Shown: positions 45,600-57,836, numbered from the stretch's first letter. The stretch is 64,000 bases of DNA from Gnetum montanum (GCA_015680685.1 MNCI01023373.1:328806-392805); one strand, 5' to 3'. The notes: generated by a model not told the origin, from the sequence alone. Translations and numbers: made by a program.

Positions 45600-46110
45600 G
45601 TCTGAACATCTTGAAATTCTCATTACTATTTTTTTCACTTCACTTTTTTTTTTGAGATTTCACAAGATTTTTTTGTAAGGACATGCATTTCTTAAGTAGT
45701 ATTATGGTTTATGACGTCTTCTTTTTCATTGAGATAGTGACATTTAAGGCAATATAATCTATTATTCAAGGTTTTATTTTCCACAATATCTTCATTATTG
45801 CATTTACTGATAATGCAAATTTTTCTCTTAAAACTAACACTATTTCCTCCACTAGATACTTTTCTAGTGACCATGAGAGGGTTGGAGAGATTAGAAACAT
45901 AATACACATTGGAAATGGTGATTTTGTATCCATTGTTTAATTTAACTACACAATATCCTATTACTTTTATGACTAAGTATTTTTCGTCTCCAATTTTAAT
46001 GTTGTTAAGACTACTATTTATTTTGTAATTTAGAAGATAATTTTTATGAGGTGTTATGTCATTAGAGCATATACCATCTACTGTCCAAGAATCTTGCATT
46101 ATTTCTTTAA
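45600..46110 (-). pseudogene. Copia protease and GAG-pre-integrase spacer (element G)
   Basis: A 135-codon open frame (46099-45692) starts within the protease: SWTVDGICSNDITPHKN, the copia 'W..DSG.S.HMTP' active site with DSG changed to DGI. It continues with SSLNNIKIGDEKYLVIKVIG, VKLNNGYKITISNVYYV and VSSGGNSVSFKRKI, the ordered blocks of copia proteases. The apparent ATG is internal, since the true protein is a polyprotein. Longest near-intact copia frame in the window. Confidence 0.9.
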
Positions 46111-46552
46111 TTGAATATATGGCTACATAATTTGTTGGCTCTTCTTCTTCACTATCCTTTTGAGATGATGAGGAAGTATCTTGTTCTATTTGTGATGTTT
46201 GTCCATGTATTATTTTAAAATTGATTTTAATCCAATTTTGGTCAATGATATGGAATTTTATTTTATAGAATTTTAAATATGGTACTAATTCTTGAAGCTA
46301 TCATTGTCTTTTAGATTAATTCCATATGCATCTTCCTCTAGATGAACCTCTTCCTCTACCTCTTATATTTTGATCACCAGTTTCTTCTAAGTTTTTTTAT
46401 CTCTATTTTGATATTTAAGTCTTTCTCTTCCTATGAATCTTTCTTACCTTACTCTTCCTCTTTATTTAGTTATGTAGGCTTGATCTCTTTTGTAGATTAT
46501 TTGTTATTCTTCATAATTTATAAGGACCTCACTTGATCAACTAATTCATCAA
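46111..46552 (-). pseudogene. Copia Gag C-terminal part (element G)
   Basis: Reads a basic RGRGRGSSRGRC stretch (about 46372-46335), typical of the RNA-binding region beside the zinc knuckle, then an acidic SSSSQKDSEEEE run before protease. Further upstream in sense, a VDELVDQVRSL segment (about 46540-46510) is Gag-like. It is cut at 46552 by an LTR. Confidence 0.65.
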
Positions 46553-47603
46553 CGTAGTGATAGGAAAATTAAAGTTGGAAATTCAACCAATCCATGCAAA
46601 CAGTTTTACCTCAATATCCATGGACCTTAGAAAATATTTGAGGTAAATTAGCTGGTCTTTTTGATCACCTAAGGACTTATAGAATTTGTTACTAGGTGAA
46701 ATCAAGAAAAAATGAGTTAACAATGAGGATACAATAGATCCAAAACTAGATCGATAAAAATTGAGAGATTAAGAGATGACAGAAAAAATAAAAGTAAAGG
46801 ATGTAATCAAAATAATTGTAACTTTGTATTAAATTGCTATAAAAAATGTGATGCAATACAAGTTTAAAGAGGCACAGATATTAGCATTAATAGCATGAAA
46901 ATATAGAATACTGAAAGAACTCTTTGAATCTATCATTTGAGATCTAATGCACAAGTACTAGGGTGTGTTCGATAAGTTAACTTGTACTCCTAGCTCAATT
47001 AATCTACTCTTTAATATTATTTTCAATAGGTTCTTAATGCTTCCAATGATGTACCTGGTAAAAATATATCTACTTACTAGAAAAAGTCTTCTACTTGCCA
47101 GAAAAATACCTTAAAAATGATGCCAACTCTTACATTAAAAGGCCACAATTTATCATGTATCTAATGATTATGCTCTAATAAGTCCCCTAGGTAGTTACAT
47201 AGCATTTTAAACCATTTTTATCATTCAATTTTTTTATCTTTTTTATCACTAGTATTTTTTACTATAGTGAATTTAAACACAACCTTTTTTACACTGTTCT
47301 AGTAAAATTCATAACACGTTTGACATTTTTTGCCATGAATTACATCTAACAAGGTGAAAATATCCTAGGATTTTGACAAAATAGGATTATATAGTGAACC
47401 ATTTTAAGGGAAATTAAGGTATTTGTATTTTCTCTTGAATATAATTAAAATTACAATTAAAATTTGGCTATAAGGATTCCTTTTTTGCAATTGAAATTTT
47501 CTGTGGGGTGTTTCATTAACCACTTTTTGTATAATTTTTTAAGAATTTGGCCAAAATACATTAATAAAGAATGCAAAAAACTACCATAGCTTCATCACCA
47601 ACC
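46553..47603 (-). repeat. Element D/H 3' LTR
   Basis: 1051 bases. The left end CGTAGTGATAGG corresponds to TGTAGTAATCG of element A LTR-2 (TG to CG). The right end CATCACCAAC is followed by CTTCTCTCTTC. Internal blocks match the LTRs at 34712-35860 and 57837-58937. Confidence 0.8.
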
Positions 47604-47614
47604 TTCTCTCTTCA
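47604..47614 (-). other. Polypurine tract of element D/H
   Basis: The minus strand reads GAAGAGAGAAG just before the LTR start (TTGGTGATGAAG). Confidence 0.8.
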
Positions 47615-48560
47615 CATTTGATTCTATGGCTATCGAATCATGCTTAGAAGTGCTAATAATGATGAAGTAATTTTATGGTGGAATATTAGCTATTTGAAAA
47701 TGGTCAAATAGGCTACTAAAAAATTCCAAATTTTTGATATCATGATCATGAGGTACTAATGTGGTCAATTGCTTATGAGGTCTTTATGCTTCATGCTTGA
47801 TTAACTAGTTACATATGCTTATATTTTCAGAAACTAGTATTTTGATCTTGGCTACATTGGCCACTTAGATTTTCTCTTTGATTTTCTTGAGTTGTTGATT
47901 TATTTAACTTTATACTACATTGACCTCTTGGATTTCTTAGCATCCCCTACTTTTTTCAAATGAAACGTTCTTTGGGTTTTCATATCAAGGCCAACTTTTC
48001 TTTTGTTTTCTCACTGGATGAAATGTTTGGATATTTGGTGATCCAATTGATATAGCATCATAGAATGTCATATGGACATGATACATGTATGTGAAACATA
48101 GGTTTTTATCATTAGAAGGATAAGGCAAAAATGGTTACATGGTCATGGATATGATAGAGTAAAAGAAATGATGTGAGGCAAGCACTATTAGCATTGTCAA
48201 TCAAGCTAATTGAATATCATGTGTTGAGATCACATGGTAGTTCACTTCTGCAATGAGTCATACCTTTATGATGAATTTAGGCTTAACCAACAAACACATC
48301 TCAAGAGAACAAGATAATAAATTAAATAATACATGATATTACAAGAGATTACATGAGACAATAAGAAAATAGTGGCTAATAATATAGATGATTAGCATAG
48401 CTCTGAAAACATTAGATGTAACTTTATAGATTTTCATAAAACTTGCAATTATCTTGGCCAAAAAAGAATCCGTGTAGGCTCACTTATCAAAGGATATATG
48501 GTTTTTCAACATCATTTATCCATTCAAATTAGTAAACAAAGGTAAATAAAGACTAAAAGA
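47615..48560. other. Element D/H 3' non-coding region
   Basis: Aligns in blocks with element M (35869-36733 and 41393-41460). No coding frame. It joins the integrase C-terminus near 48600. Confidence 0.65.
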
Positions 48561-49733
48561 AAATTGGTCAATGTTAGACATAATAAGATTTAAGATAGGA
48601 ATGATTGACCAAATTGACTAATTCATTTCCATTCATTTTTTCCAATCTTAAAGCACCATTTTCATGGGCTTTGGTGATCAAGAGAGTTCCTTCCTGGTTG
48701 GCTACTAATATATCTAGATGATCATGAACAATCTTAAGAATAAGGTCTCCTTCTGTGATCCTTCACTGATTGGGATCATGATGGTAGTGTTATTTTTTCT
48801 TCTCTTGATATCATTTGATGTAAGTAAACATTTGCATTTGTTGCTCTTCCAAAGAATATAGATTTATGATATGCATCTCATTTTTTTTCTTATCATTGAT
48901 ATAGTCAAATAGTGTTATCCATAGAGATGGATCTTGTAATTCAAGAGGTAAAATAGATTCAAATCCACAAAAAGGCCATAAGGGGTGGCACTGATGGTAG
49001 TTCTTAGTGTTGTTCTATTGGTCCATAGTGTAGATAATAGTTGTTTGTGCCATATATGTATGTTTTTATTTAACATTTTCTTTAGACTAGTGATGATAAC
49101 CTTGTTACCAACTTTACCTTGGCCATTTGCTTATGGATAATAAGGCAAGGAAAGGGAATACTTGATGTGTAAGTCTTGATAAAAGTCTTGCATTTCATTA
49201 CTTCTAAACTATGGTCCATTATTGGTGACAATGACTAGTGATAGGCCAAAACAAGACACTATTATTTAGTATAAATTCAAAGACTTGTTGCAAAGTTGCT
49301 TCTCTCAAAGAAATAGGTTCAACCCACTTTGTAAAATACTATACAATGATGATGAAGTTATGCCCTAGAAAGGATTTAGGCATTATATGTCCAATTATGT
49401 AATTTACTCATCATTGGAATAGCTATTTAATCTAAGTAATATGTAACTCAATTGGTGGCATTTTTATAAGGTTACTATGCCATTAGCACATGTCACAATT
49501 TTTTACCTTTTTCATGTAATCATTGACGATAAAGCCATGCCCTAGACAAGATTTATGCATTATAGGTCCAATTATGTCAATTCCTCATCATTGAAATAGC
49601 TATTTAATCCAAGTAATATATTACTCAATTGGTGGCATGCGTATAAGGTTGTTATGCCATTAGCACATGTCACAAGTTTTTACCTTTTGCATGCAATCAT
49701 TTTCTATATAAGGCATCTAGCAATGGAAAGGAT
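48560..49733 (-). pseudogene. Gypsy integrase (element D/H)
   Basis: The core reads DIIGHIMPKSFLGHNFIIIV in broken form, then YFTKWVEPISLREAT and QQVFEFI (49410-49250). The C-terminal domain reads LKIVHDHLDILVANQEGTLLI and THENGALRLEKMNGNEL (about 48750-48610), equivalent to 'KGD.VL...NWEGPY.V......AY.L.DM.G'. A 177-base tandem duplication lies in the N-terminal half (49349-49700). The frame is cut at 49733 by an LTR terminus. Confidence 0.85.
49349..49700. repeat. 177-base tandem duplication inside the integrase
   Basis: 49349-49525 and 49526-49700 are collinear (shared CCCTAG at 49363 and 49540, 'caattggtggcat', 'gccattagcacatgtcac'). They differ by scattered, mostly transition, substitutions. 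Element A's integrase has a single copy, so this is a duplication within D/H. Confidence 0.85.
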
Positions 49734-50549
49734 TGATGCGAAAAAATAGAAAGAATATATGTGAAACAATTTTAACCCTAGGATTTATGGCTCTCAAAAG
49801 GACCTAGGGCATCATAGGTAGTCTTTTCAATCACCTAAAAACTTAAAACATTTGTTACCAAGTGTGATAAATAGAAATGAGGAAAAATTTGTAAATATGA
49901 GTTTTGACATTTGATTTGAGAAAAGACTACAAGAAACAAGAAATAATGTGGCTAAAACAATAATTGAAAACCTTTTATCAAATATCATGAAAAATGTTTG
50001 TGAAGAAAGGTTTAGAGAGTATAGATCAAGGCTTTTATAGCTTGAGAATACAAACAATATCATTTAAGATCTAGTGTAGGTAGGCAAGGTGTGTTCTGCA
50101 CTTATCTGTCTCAATCAATATACTCCACAATAAATGCTACTATAGGGTATCCCTACTCTTAGAAATTAGCATTGGAAAATGTTGAAAAAGGTTGGAAAAT
50201 TCTACATCTTCTCTTATGCTTCACTAGAATAGATCTTTCTTTTTTGCTAGAAAGATCTACCAAAACGTTTTGCCCAAAAGATTTGCTAAAAAGATTTTCT
50301 AAGAGAATTACCCAAATATATAAAACATGGTGTTAAATATAGCTTAAGTAGGCCTTCTATTTAATTTTACTATGTCAATTATGTTTCCACATGCTTTTTG
50401 GACTGTTACATAGCATTTTTGATCTTATTCATGGCCCAAAACTATAGTGTATGTTCCACAAGTGTTTTTGATTTTTTGTGCTAAAATTGATAGCATTTTT
50501 GAAATTTTAGCTCAAATACACTGACATCATGATATTGATAGAGCATATC
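49734..50549 (-). repeat. Truncated gypsy LTR, inverted relative to the next LTR
   Basis: Its outer end TGATGCGAAAAAATAG corresponds to the U5 terminus of the A and D/H LTRs. A minus-strand TATA box (CTATAAAAGC) is at 50031-50040. It stops at about 50549, some 250-300 bases short of the family's U3 terminus, where the mirror-image LTR starts. No PBS lies outside its U5 end (integrase text is there instead), so it is not the natural 5' LTR of D/H. Confidence 0.75.
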
Positions 50550-50553
50550 TAAG
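50546..50553. other. Palindromic junction between two inverted LTRs
   Basis: ATCATGAT is the symmetry centre. On both sides, reading outward, AGCTAAAAT, then TTGATAG/CTATCAATTATAGC, and further TATAGTTTTGGGCCAT text appear as mirror images, through TATAG..GCATTTATT around 50140 and 50955. Confidence 0.7.
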
Positions 50554-51379
50554 CTAAAATGTTAAAGCTACTATCAATTATAGCAAAAAAAGTAAATAAT
50601 TATAATGGCACATATGTTATAGTTTTGGGCCATCAAAGTGATCAAAACACTATGTAATGGACCAAACATTATATGAAAATTTAAACAATATAGGAATAGT
50701 AAATTGGAGAGCTATTTATTAGAGTCAAAACCTTTGGATATTTTTGAATTCTCTTAGTGTATCTTTTTTATGAAGCTTTTAGGCAAAACATTTTGGTAGA
50801 TCCCTTCTGCACATAGCAGAGATCGTTTTGGCAATAAAGAGAGATTTCTTTTAGAAAAGTAATAGAGAAATTATTGCAAATTTTTATATCTTTTTGTAGC
50901 CTTTCCTATCACTAATTTTTGAAAATAGAAATATCCTATAGTAGCATTTATTCTAGAGCAAATTGATTAGGATAGACAAGTGCAGATTCAATTACAAAGC
51001 ATACATTGCCTTCTTACACTAGATATTAAATAATTTCCTCTATATTCTTAGGCTATAAGAGCCTTGATTTGTACTATATAAACCTTTGTTTCACAATAAT
51101 TTTTTAGAATATTTATTATAAAGTTTTCAATTTTTTGCTTTGGCCACCTCATTTTTCATTTCTCTTAGTATTTTCTTGTATCTAGCATTAAAACTCATAT
51201 TTACACATTTTTCCTTGTTTCTATTTGTCATGCCCAGTAAAAAATTTTCCAAGTCCTTATGTGATTAACAAGACCACCTAAGATGCCCTAGATCCTTTTA
51301 AGGCATGTGAATCTTGGGGTTAAAACTATTTCAAATGGATTATTTTGGTTTTCCAACATCAATTTTTTTCATCGTTAGA
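50550..51379 (+). repeat. Element E 5' LTR (U3-truncated)
   Basis: Collinear with 58139-58900 of the 3' LTR. It ends near CGTTAGAG before the PBS-like site. A TATA-like CTATAAGAG is at 51053, degenerate compared with CTATAAAAGC in the 3' LTR. Confidence 0.75.
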
Positions 51380-51381
51380 GA

Positions 51382-51402
51382 TTTTTGGCTCTATAAGGAG
51401 GA
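51382..51402 (+). other. PBS-like site of element E
   Basis: TTTTTGGCTCTATAAGGAGG follows the LTR, matching the site next to element A LTR-2 at 18 of 20 positions. Confidence 0.65.
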
Positions 51403-52329
51403 TGTCTACCTAACTTCTTCATCTAAATTCATATACAAACATTTATTGGTTTTTTTGTTGTTTTTTTTCCTTTACAATACTAGTGTATTTGACAAGAACA
51501 TCATAACTAGTTTTCCTTTTTAGAGTTGTAAGAAAATAAAAAATTATTATTTTTACAATTTTTGTGTATAATGCTTTTCCTATTCCCTACCATTATAGCT
51601 TTCCTCTTGTTCTCTACACATACATTTTATGAAGTGTTTCTTATTTATGCTTTCACCATGTTTCTTAATTTTTCTACCATTGATCAAATAAACAAGGATA
51701 AATACACTATACCATACTGACCATTTTTATGTTCCTAAAAAATTATTATTATAGTTACAATTTATTTTATTTTTTCTATTTCTACACTTGTGTTTTAGTC
51801 TAATTTCAAAACTATGCTACACTTTATTTACATTGCAGTCTCATAAGCTATGATCGAACAAGATACAACTTAAATAAGCTATCAAATATGCTAGATCTTA
51901 AACAAGCTATAACCTATTCCCATATATGCTAAACCTTCAACAAGCCACAAGCAATACACTATAAGCTATACGCCATAAGCTACAAGCTACAAGATATATG
52001 CTACAAGCTACAAGACACATCATATTTAAAATGTTAAAACCTTTGTCACATTTTCATAATACCATGGTCTTATATAGTTTATGCCTTTTGCATTGATCAC
52101 TTTGCCACATAACATTGTTAACATGGTACCAAATCAAGAACCCACTTATATCAACAATCCAAGTACAAGTGGATTGTAGATAAAGAGTACATTTCTTTAC
52201 CATATGACCATATGAAACTATTAGAGTTTTATGAGTGTATGTTATTATAAGTGACAACTATAGATGATGATGTTGAAGTGAGTGAGTAAACTAGATTAGG
52301 ATAAGACTAAGAAGACCAAGATGAATTTG
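51403..52329. other. Element E 5' leader
   Basis: No coding frame with motifs. 51840-52020 is rich in ACAAGCTATAA/TACAAGCTAC units (short degenerate tandem repeat 'acaagctata'). Confidence 0.55.
51885..52020 (+). repeat. Degenerate tandem repeat 'acaagctataagcta'
   Basis: About eight imperfect copies of AAGCTAYAAR with 10-30 base spacing, in the leader of element E. Confidence 0.7.
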
Positions 52330-53965
52330 GAGCTTATTTTGAGATAGGTATTTATTTGGAGGATCATTCACAAAATTTTTTCCCTGAGATAACCATGTTC
52401 AAACTTATGTTCCCTATCTCAATTATAAACCAAGTACCTCCTAAAATCTCAATAAGTCAAACCTCTTATCCCAATACCTTGTTCACTTCCCTAATTACCT
52501 CAACACCATTTGCCACATTTCCTAGCCTCCACCAGCAATCCCCACCATGCTCTGACTATTCATAGTTTTGGATGGTTCCTCTTCTAGAGTACAAATATCA
52601 CATGTCTTTCAAAATCCGTTTATGCTTAGTATTCCTTTTTCTCTACATGTTCTAGTGCATACATATTCTCTCATGTTCAATCCTCTTACAACAAGAGTTA
52701 TACGATCCATCTAGTTTATACTATTACCTAGCTTACAACCACTAGCCATTCAACAACCATAAGTTTAGCTCTCATTATCTCCACAAGGCCTAAATCAAGC
52801 CTTTCAAATAATCTAGGATCTTAATGAGAAGCTACAAAAACTTGAAGCTAGCACAACGCAAATGGTAAAGATCATGAACTTCTACCAAGATGATCCCATC
52901 AAACTTGCCATCGCTCAAATCACATTATCCATGGGCATACCTACTTAAAAATTTACCAATTACAATAACAAAGGTGAAGCTACCACACACCTTATCACCT
53001 TTTCATTCTAAGTCTCTATTTCTACAAGCCTACCCTCATACCATAATATGCATCTTCCTGATGTCTTAGATAGGAAGGCTCATAGAATAGTACCAAACCT
53101 TACCTAGAGGTTTTATCTCTTCACTTGAAGACTTAATAAAAAAATTTATTGACCATTTCATAGATAACATAAAGCTTTAGATAACCTTGGACAAAGTCAT
53201 GAAAGTAATGCAAGGAACAATCATAAACTAATCCACATCAGCTAAGATGGATGGCTAGGATAAACATGTCTCACATCCCATGATTACCTAACATTATCCC
53301 AACCATTTATTTAGAGATGAAACGTAATACTTAATGAGATTCCAAAATCCATCTACTAGCCATCTTCAAAGGAGCTATTAATGATTTCATTAAGTAAAGG
53401 CTTTATTAATTACAATCTTGATCATTGAGCCAAGAATTTTCATAAATTAAAAATATAGAAGATGTGGAAAAAGCTATCAATGACCCAACCTACATAGCTT
53501 ATAAGAACCAGCACTTAAGGAGGGATACGTATAAGACTAAATAAGTGTATACAATCATGGCCATAGTAACAAAAAAATCAAAAGAAGAAAAAAGATGAAA
53601 ATCATTTCCATATAATAGATCTTTTGATCAATTTCAACCATCTACTTCATATGCTTCCAACTAGCCATGACCAAATTTTGAGTGTAAGGATAGGTTTAGG
53701 TATGCTAAGTTTCCTATGAAATATTTTGAGCTTCTAGAATAGTTGCTTAAAGATAATCATATTTAACATAAGAAATTATCCAAAAAAGCTCGTAAGATAG
53801 ATCATCATCTTTGTGAGATAGTTAGAGATTCAACTATAGCAACCAAATATGATCCATGACTATCAAAGTACTTCAAGCTTAAAAAGTTTTGTACTTATCA
53901 TCAAATAGTTGGTTACGATACCAATTTTTACCTAACATTCAAAGATGATCGATCATGGAGTGCTG
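52330..53965 (+). pseudogene. Gypsy Gag (element E)
   Basis: Plus-strand pieces align in order with element A Gag. They are QMVKIMNFYQDDPIKLAIAQ (about 52860-52920), LEDLIKKFIDHFIDN (about 53120-53170), IFKGAINDFIK..LYYL (about 53365-53410), IEDVEKAINDPTYIAYKN (about 53455-53510) and the C-terminal KFCTYHQIVGYDTNFYLTFK (about 53885-53945). The last is the degenerate zinc-finger-like tail also seen in A. Stops are numerous, many at CAA/CAG-derived TAA/TAG. Confidence 0.8.
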
Positions 53966-54067
53966 GTGTTGAATGAATTCAACCCTCCAAACAATAATAA
54001 TGGGTCTTACACTATAGCCTAGTTCACAATCACTAACCAATCTAGTTTCCTTAGAGAACTATTTTCC

Positions 54068-55510
54068 ATGAAGGTGTCATTTGCTAGCATTGAGTCTCTA
54101 AGCCTAAAGCCTAGAACACCCTTCATCATACAAGTACCACCACTTGTAGCCCCCAAGAAACCTTTTGTTATATGTGTTCCTCTTTCAATAGCAACAACAT
54201 CACAACAAAAACAAAGTATTAACAATCCCTATAAGGCTAGGAAGCATTTTTTATTAGGATGCATTTGTAATCCACGAGCAAACCTACAACCAATAACCAA
54301 GGCTTACCTATTGTGTCAAATAACTCAACACTTAGCAATAAATTACCATCACAATGGAAACAAAGAAAAACTATCACCAAACCAATAACTAAGCCCATTA
54401 AAGGTAGCCAACAATATAAGGCTTGAGAGCAAGTTGATCCACTAAAGCCTACACCAAGAATAGCTTTACATGTGAACTCTATTGCCTAAACTGCATCAAC
54501 TAGTCAACCAAGAGAGACTCAAAAATAATGTATGAGCAAGGGGACTAAGAAAAAATTTTAAATCATAAGCTGAAAATTCTAGAAAGAATGAAAAAAATTA
54601 AAATACCAATGCTGAAAAATCACATGTCAAGGATCAAAATTTCCTCACAACAATGAAACAAGCCAAATTGTTCCTAAAACAAAAGAATACATCATTGAAC
54701 CTATATGACCAAGTTATGCGTTTTCTTAATCATAAATATGCACTAGTTCAAATGTTAACCTCTATTCCTTTGAGTAGAGACATTCTTGCTAGCAAAGAAT
54801 CCATTCACTCTATCATTGAGAAAACTCAATTTATAGAAAACAAGCATCAACCAATGTTCATATTTTTTGATAGTGAAGTGAAGAATGATCCACAAACTAG
54901 AGAGGTACTATTTAATCATCTTCTCATTACTATATGTGTTGGCAAGCATAAGGTCCATCATGTTTATGTGGATGATGAGGAAGCAACAAATGTAAGACCA
55001 TTTAACATTATTGAACAATTAGATCTAATTGAAAACATATAGGAAACCTCTACCTCTACGTTCAAGTCATTCAACAAGTCATTAGAGTTTGTATCTAGGA
55101 AATAGTTTTCTACGTTCACCGACTTCCTAGTGGTTGAATAAACACTTGATGTTTACATAATCTTAGTTAGACAATGGTTTGTTAATCTTAGAGTAGGGTC
55201 ATCTCCCATACACTAGGAGATTCATTTAGCATATGAGGATGGTAAAATTGTGACTCATGGGGATAATATGTTTCTACCATTTATTAACAATGTCAACATT
55301 GAATAAGGATTGAAGGTGGAGTTTCAAGATGAAACTTCCAGCATTCAAGTTAAGGCTAAAAACAAGAAAAACAACATCAATATTGTCAACTCTATAGCAT
55401 TACATGACCAACAAGAATGCCTACAGCTTGCTATATTGAACAACAAGAAGGATGAAGATGAGATCATGCAATTGTATGTCCTTGATCTATTAGAGATTAA
55501 GAAATAAATA
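54068..55510 (+). pseudogene. Gypsy Gag-protease linker and aspartic protease (element E)
   Basis: The linker frame 54068-54388 has RTPFIIQVPP and APKKPFVICVP, as in A. The 129-codon frame 54653-55042 contains NTSLNLYDQVMRFLN, MLTSIPLSRDILASKESIH and then the protease core HKVHHVYVDDEEATNVRPFN. The catalytic D(T/S)G appears as DDE, which should be inactive. The C-terminal part reads LRVGSSPIH and EIHLAYEDGKIVTHGDN after a stop (55190-55270). The 65-codon frame 55310-55507 is the protease-distal acidic spacer. No RT follows. Confidence 0.8.
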
Positions 55511-55639
55511 AATTATAAACCTCTTATCCCTTCTTTTGTCAACAAAAATTTATTTATATTTGTAGCCTTACATCATTGTTTGAATTTATTTTATTTTTGT
55601 GTTTTCTTTTGAGATTATCTCATGCTTGCAGGAAAAGTA

Positions 55640-55745
55640 AAACCATGGCCTACTAATTACTAAAATTGGTGGCCTACTAGGGCCTAAAATTGGTGACAAC
55701 ATGTACTAGGGCCTTAAACTAGTGAATAGGTAGTTTTCCTTTCTT
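55640..55745 (+). repeat. Short array 'ggcctactagggcctaaaattggtg'
   Basis: Three to four units of CTACTAGGGCCTAAAATTGGTG-like text after protease, equivalent in content and position to array 1 of element A. Confidence 0.65.
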
Positions 55746-57827
55746 TCCATTCTACATGCATTATGACGTGTTTCCTTCATTGCATTATTTACAGTTTTCA
55801 CTTTAATAATAAAATATTGTGCTACATTTTTCATTTTATTATATCATTTTATCAAATTTTCTTTTGTAGCCTTATTGTTTTAACTTTTGAGCTAAGTATA
55901 TTATTTATATAAAACATAAAATAATAGAAAAACATAAAAAATAAAAAATAATTAAAAAATCTAGAATGTCAAACCCAAACACGGTATTAACCCATTCAAT
56001 AATGCCCACAAGCTACTATGATAGGCCTCACACACTATCAATCTTACCTAGAATGTCAACATGCTACCCCATAATGCTCACACATTATCACACTAGCTCA
56101 TAAATGCTCGAAATGGGAATATTTGGCTTTTACAACTGATTTAACATAAAATACATTCTTTTAGTCATTTATAGTCTATTCTCATTATATTTTTACATAA
56201 ATTTACCATACAATGACACAAAAAAAATATTTTTTATTACATTATTTTTTCCTTATTTGACCTTGTTTTTACCACATTTTTCCTTACTTTTCCTAGTTTT
56301 ACAATGTTTTTCCTACTTTACCTTATTATGATGTTATTTTACCTTCTTTGATTTGTTCTAATCTCATTTTCTATTGTATGATATTATTAAATTACTTTTC
56401 ATTATTTTAAATTTATTTAACATAAGTATATCATGCAAATGCCACTTGATATGCTTATGTTGATATGCAAGATTAAGTTAAGAATATGAGGAAGCAATTC
56501 AACTAGCCTTTGACTATAAGAACATCCTTCTAGAGATTTTTCTAACAAAGTTGACCTTGAATACTTAAGGCTTGAGCCTAGAAGCCTATTTATCATATAG
56601 CCTTAATAACCTAGAGTGGCCTAATTACTCTTAACCTTGAGGGTAGACACATCATAAAAGATGCCCTAATGGAAGTCCCCATTACAACCCATGATGGTAA
56701 GGAGAAAACACCAAAATTACAAATCTTACTTAAAACCTTAACTTTTTCAAGGCATCACCAAGGTCCTTTAAGATAGCATTAAAGCCTTTGTAAGATCCTA
56801 TGAGAACATCTAATGTTGACTTATTTTCTTTTAGTATTTGTTTATCTTTATTTGTAGATCTAAACAAGAATTGTGACATTAATAGATATTGTAGTATGTT
56901 AAAAAGTGATCTTGTAGGATCTTCTATCTCTTTGGCATCTCAAAGAACTATAAATTTTACTTAAATCTTTAAAAGAATACAAAGTTCTCAAGTTTTACAA
57001 ATTGAATCTCATGGTGGCTTACATTCAGTTGTTATTTGATGTAATCTCATGTAGCACTTGTAATTGCATAAATTCTTTGACTTGTGTTCTTATTTTCTTG
57101 GAGCTATGCTTGTAGGATGAGATTAAAGTCATCATATAGTTTTGACTTATCGTAGAAGTGAACTACCATGGGATCTCAACACATGAGATTAGACTAGCTT
57201 GTTCAACCTTGACAATAGTGCTTGCCTCACATCATTCTTGTCACCCCTTCTAAGCCATAACCCCATATCCAAGATTTAACCATCCTTAACTTACTAAGAA
57301 TAAAAGCCTATGTTTTACATTCATGCATTAGGGCCATGTGGCATTCCTAACATGCTCAATCATTAAGTTCACTGAATCTATAAACTCTTCATTTAACAAG
57401 AAAATAAAATATTTAGCTTTAGTAATAACACCCAATGAAGGTTTTACTCCCAAGAAAAATGGGAGGAATGGAAAGAAAATAAAGAGGCCAATGTAACCTA
57501 TAATAAGGAAATCAATGACTCTAAGAAGTGAAGAACCACCACATGGTCAAAATAGCTACTCCCAAAGCATTGGTTTCATCAAATCTTAGCACATGTAACT
57601 AGACAATATCAAGCATGAAGCATGAAGATCTCATTAGCCAATGTACATGTCACTATGTTATAACCATGATGTTAATACTTTTGGATTTCTTCATTAGCTA
57701 ATGTGACCATTCTCTAATAATCAACATAGCCATTATCTCACCCAAAATTATTGTCATCCCTTAGCAACTTTAGTTCATCATTATGAACACTCATTCACAT
57801 GACTTGACAACTACATACTCAAGTGTT
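55746..57827. other. Element E 3' non-coding region
   Basis: Contains an inverted counterpart of the ACAAGGTAAAA array (TTTTACCTT units at 56255-56350), then text alignable to the reverse complement of element M (41460-41830). No pol motif on either strand. Confidence 0.6.
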
Positions 57828-57836
57828 CAAAGGGAG
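57828..57836 (+). other. Polypurine tract of element E
   Basis: CAAAGGGAG directly before the LTR start TGTTGGTGATG. Confidence 0.85.

Larger units (their letters stand above)
43640..46552 (-). mobile_element. Element G: Ty1/copia gag-pol remnant without LTRs
   Basis: Order on minus is gag tail, protease, integrase, RT. Integrase before RT makes it Ty1/copia. It is a different copia lineage from element F/3499-28568 as far as the readable parts allow, but those have no pol to compare. It is cut at 46552 by a gypsy LTR and at about 43640 by the remains of F. No LTR or PBS of its own is visible. Confidence 0.8.
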
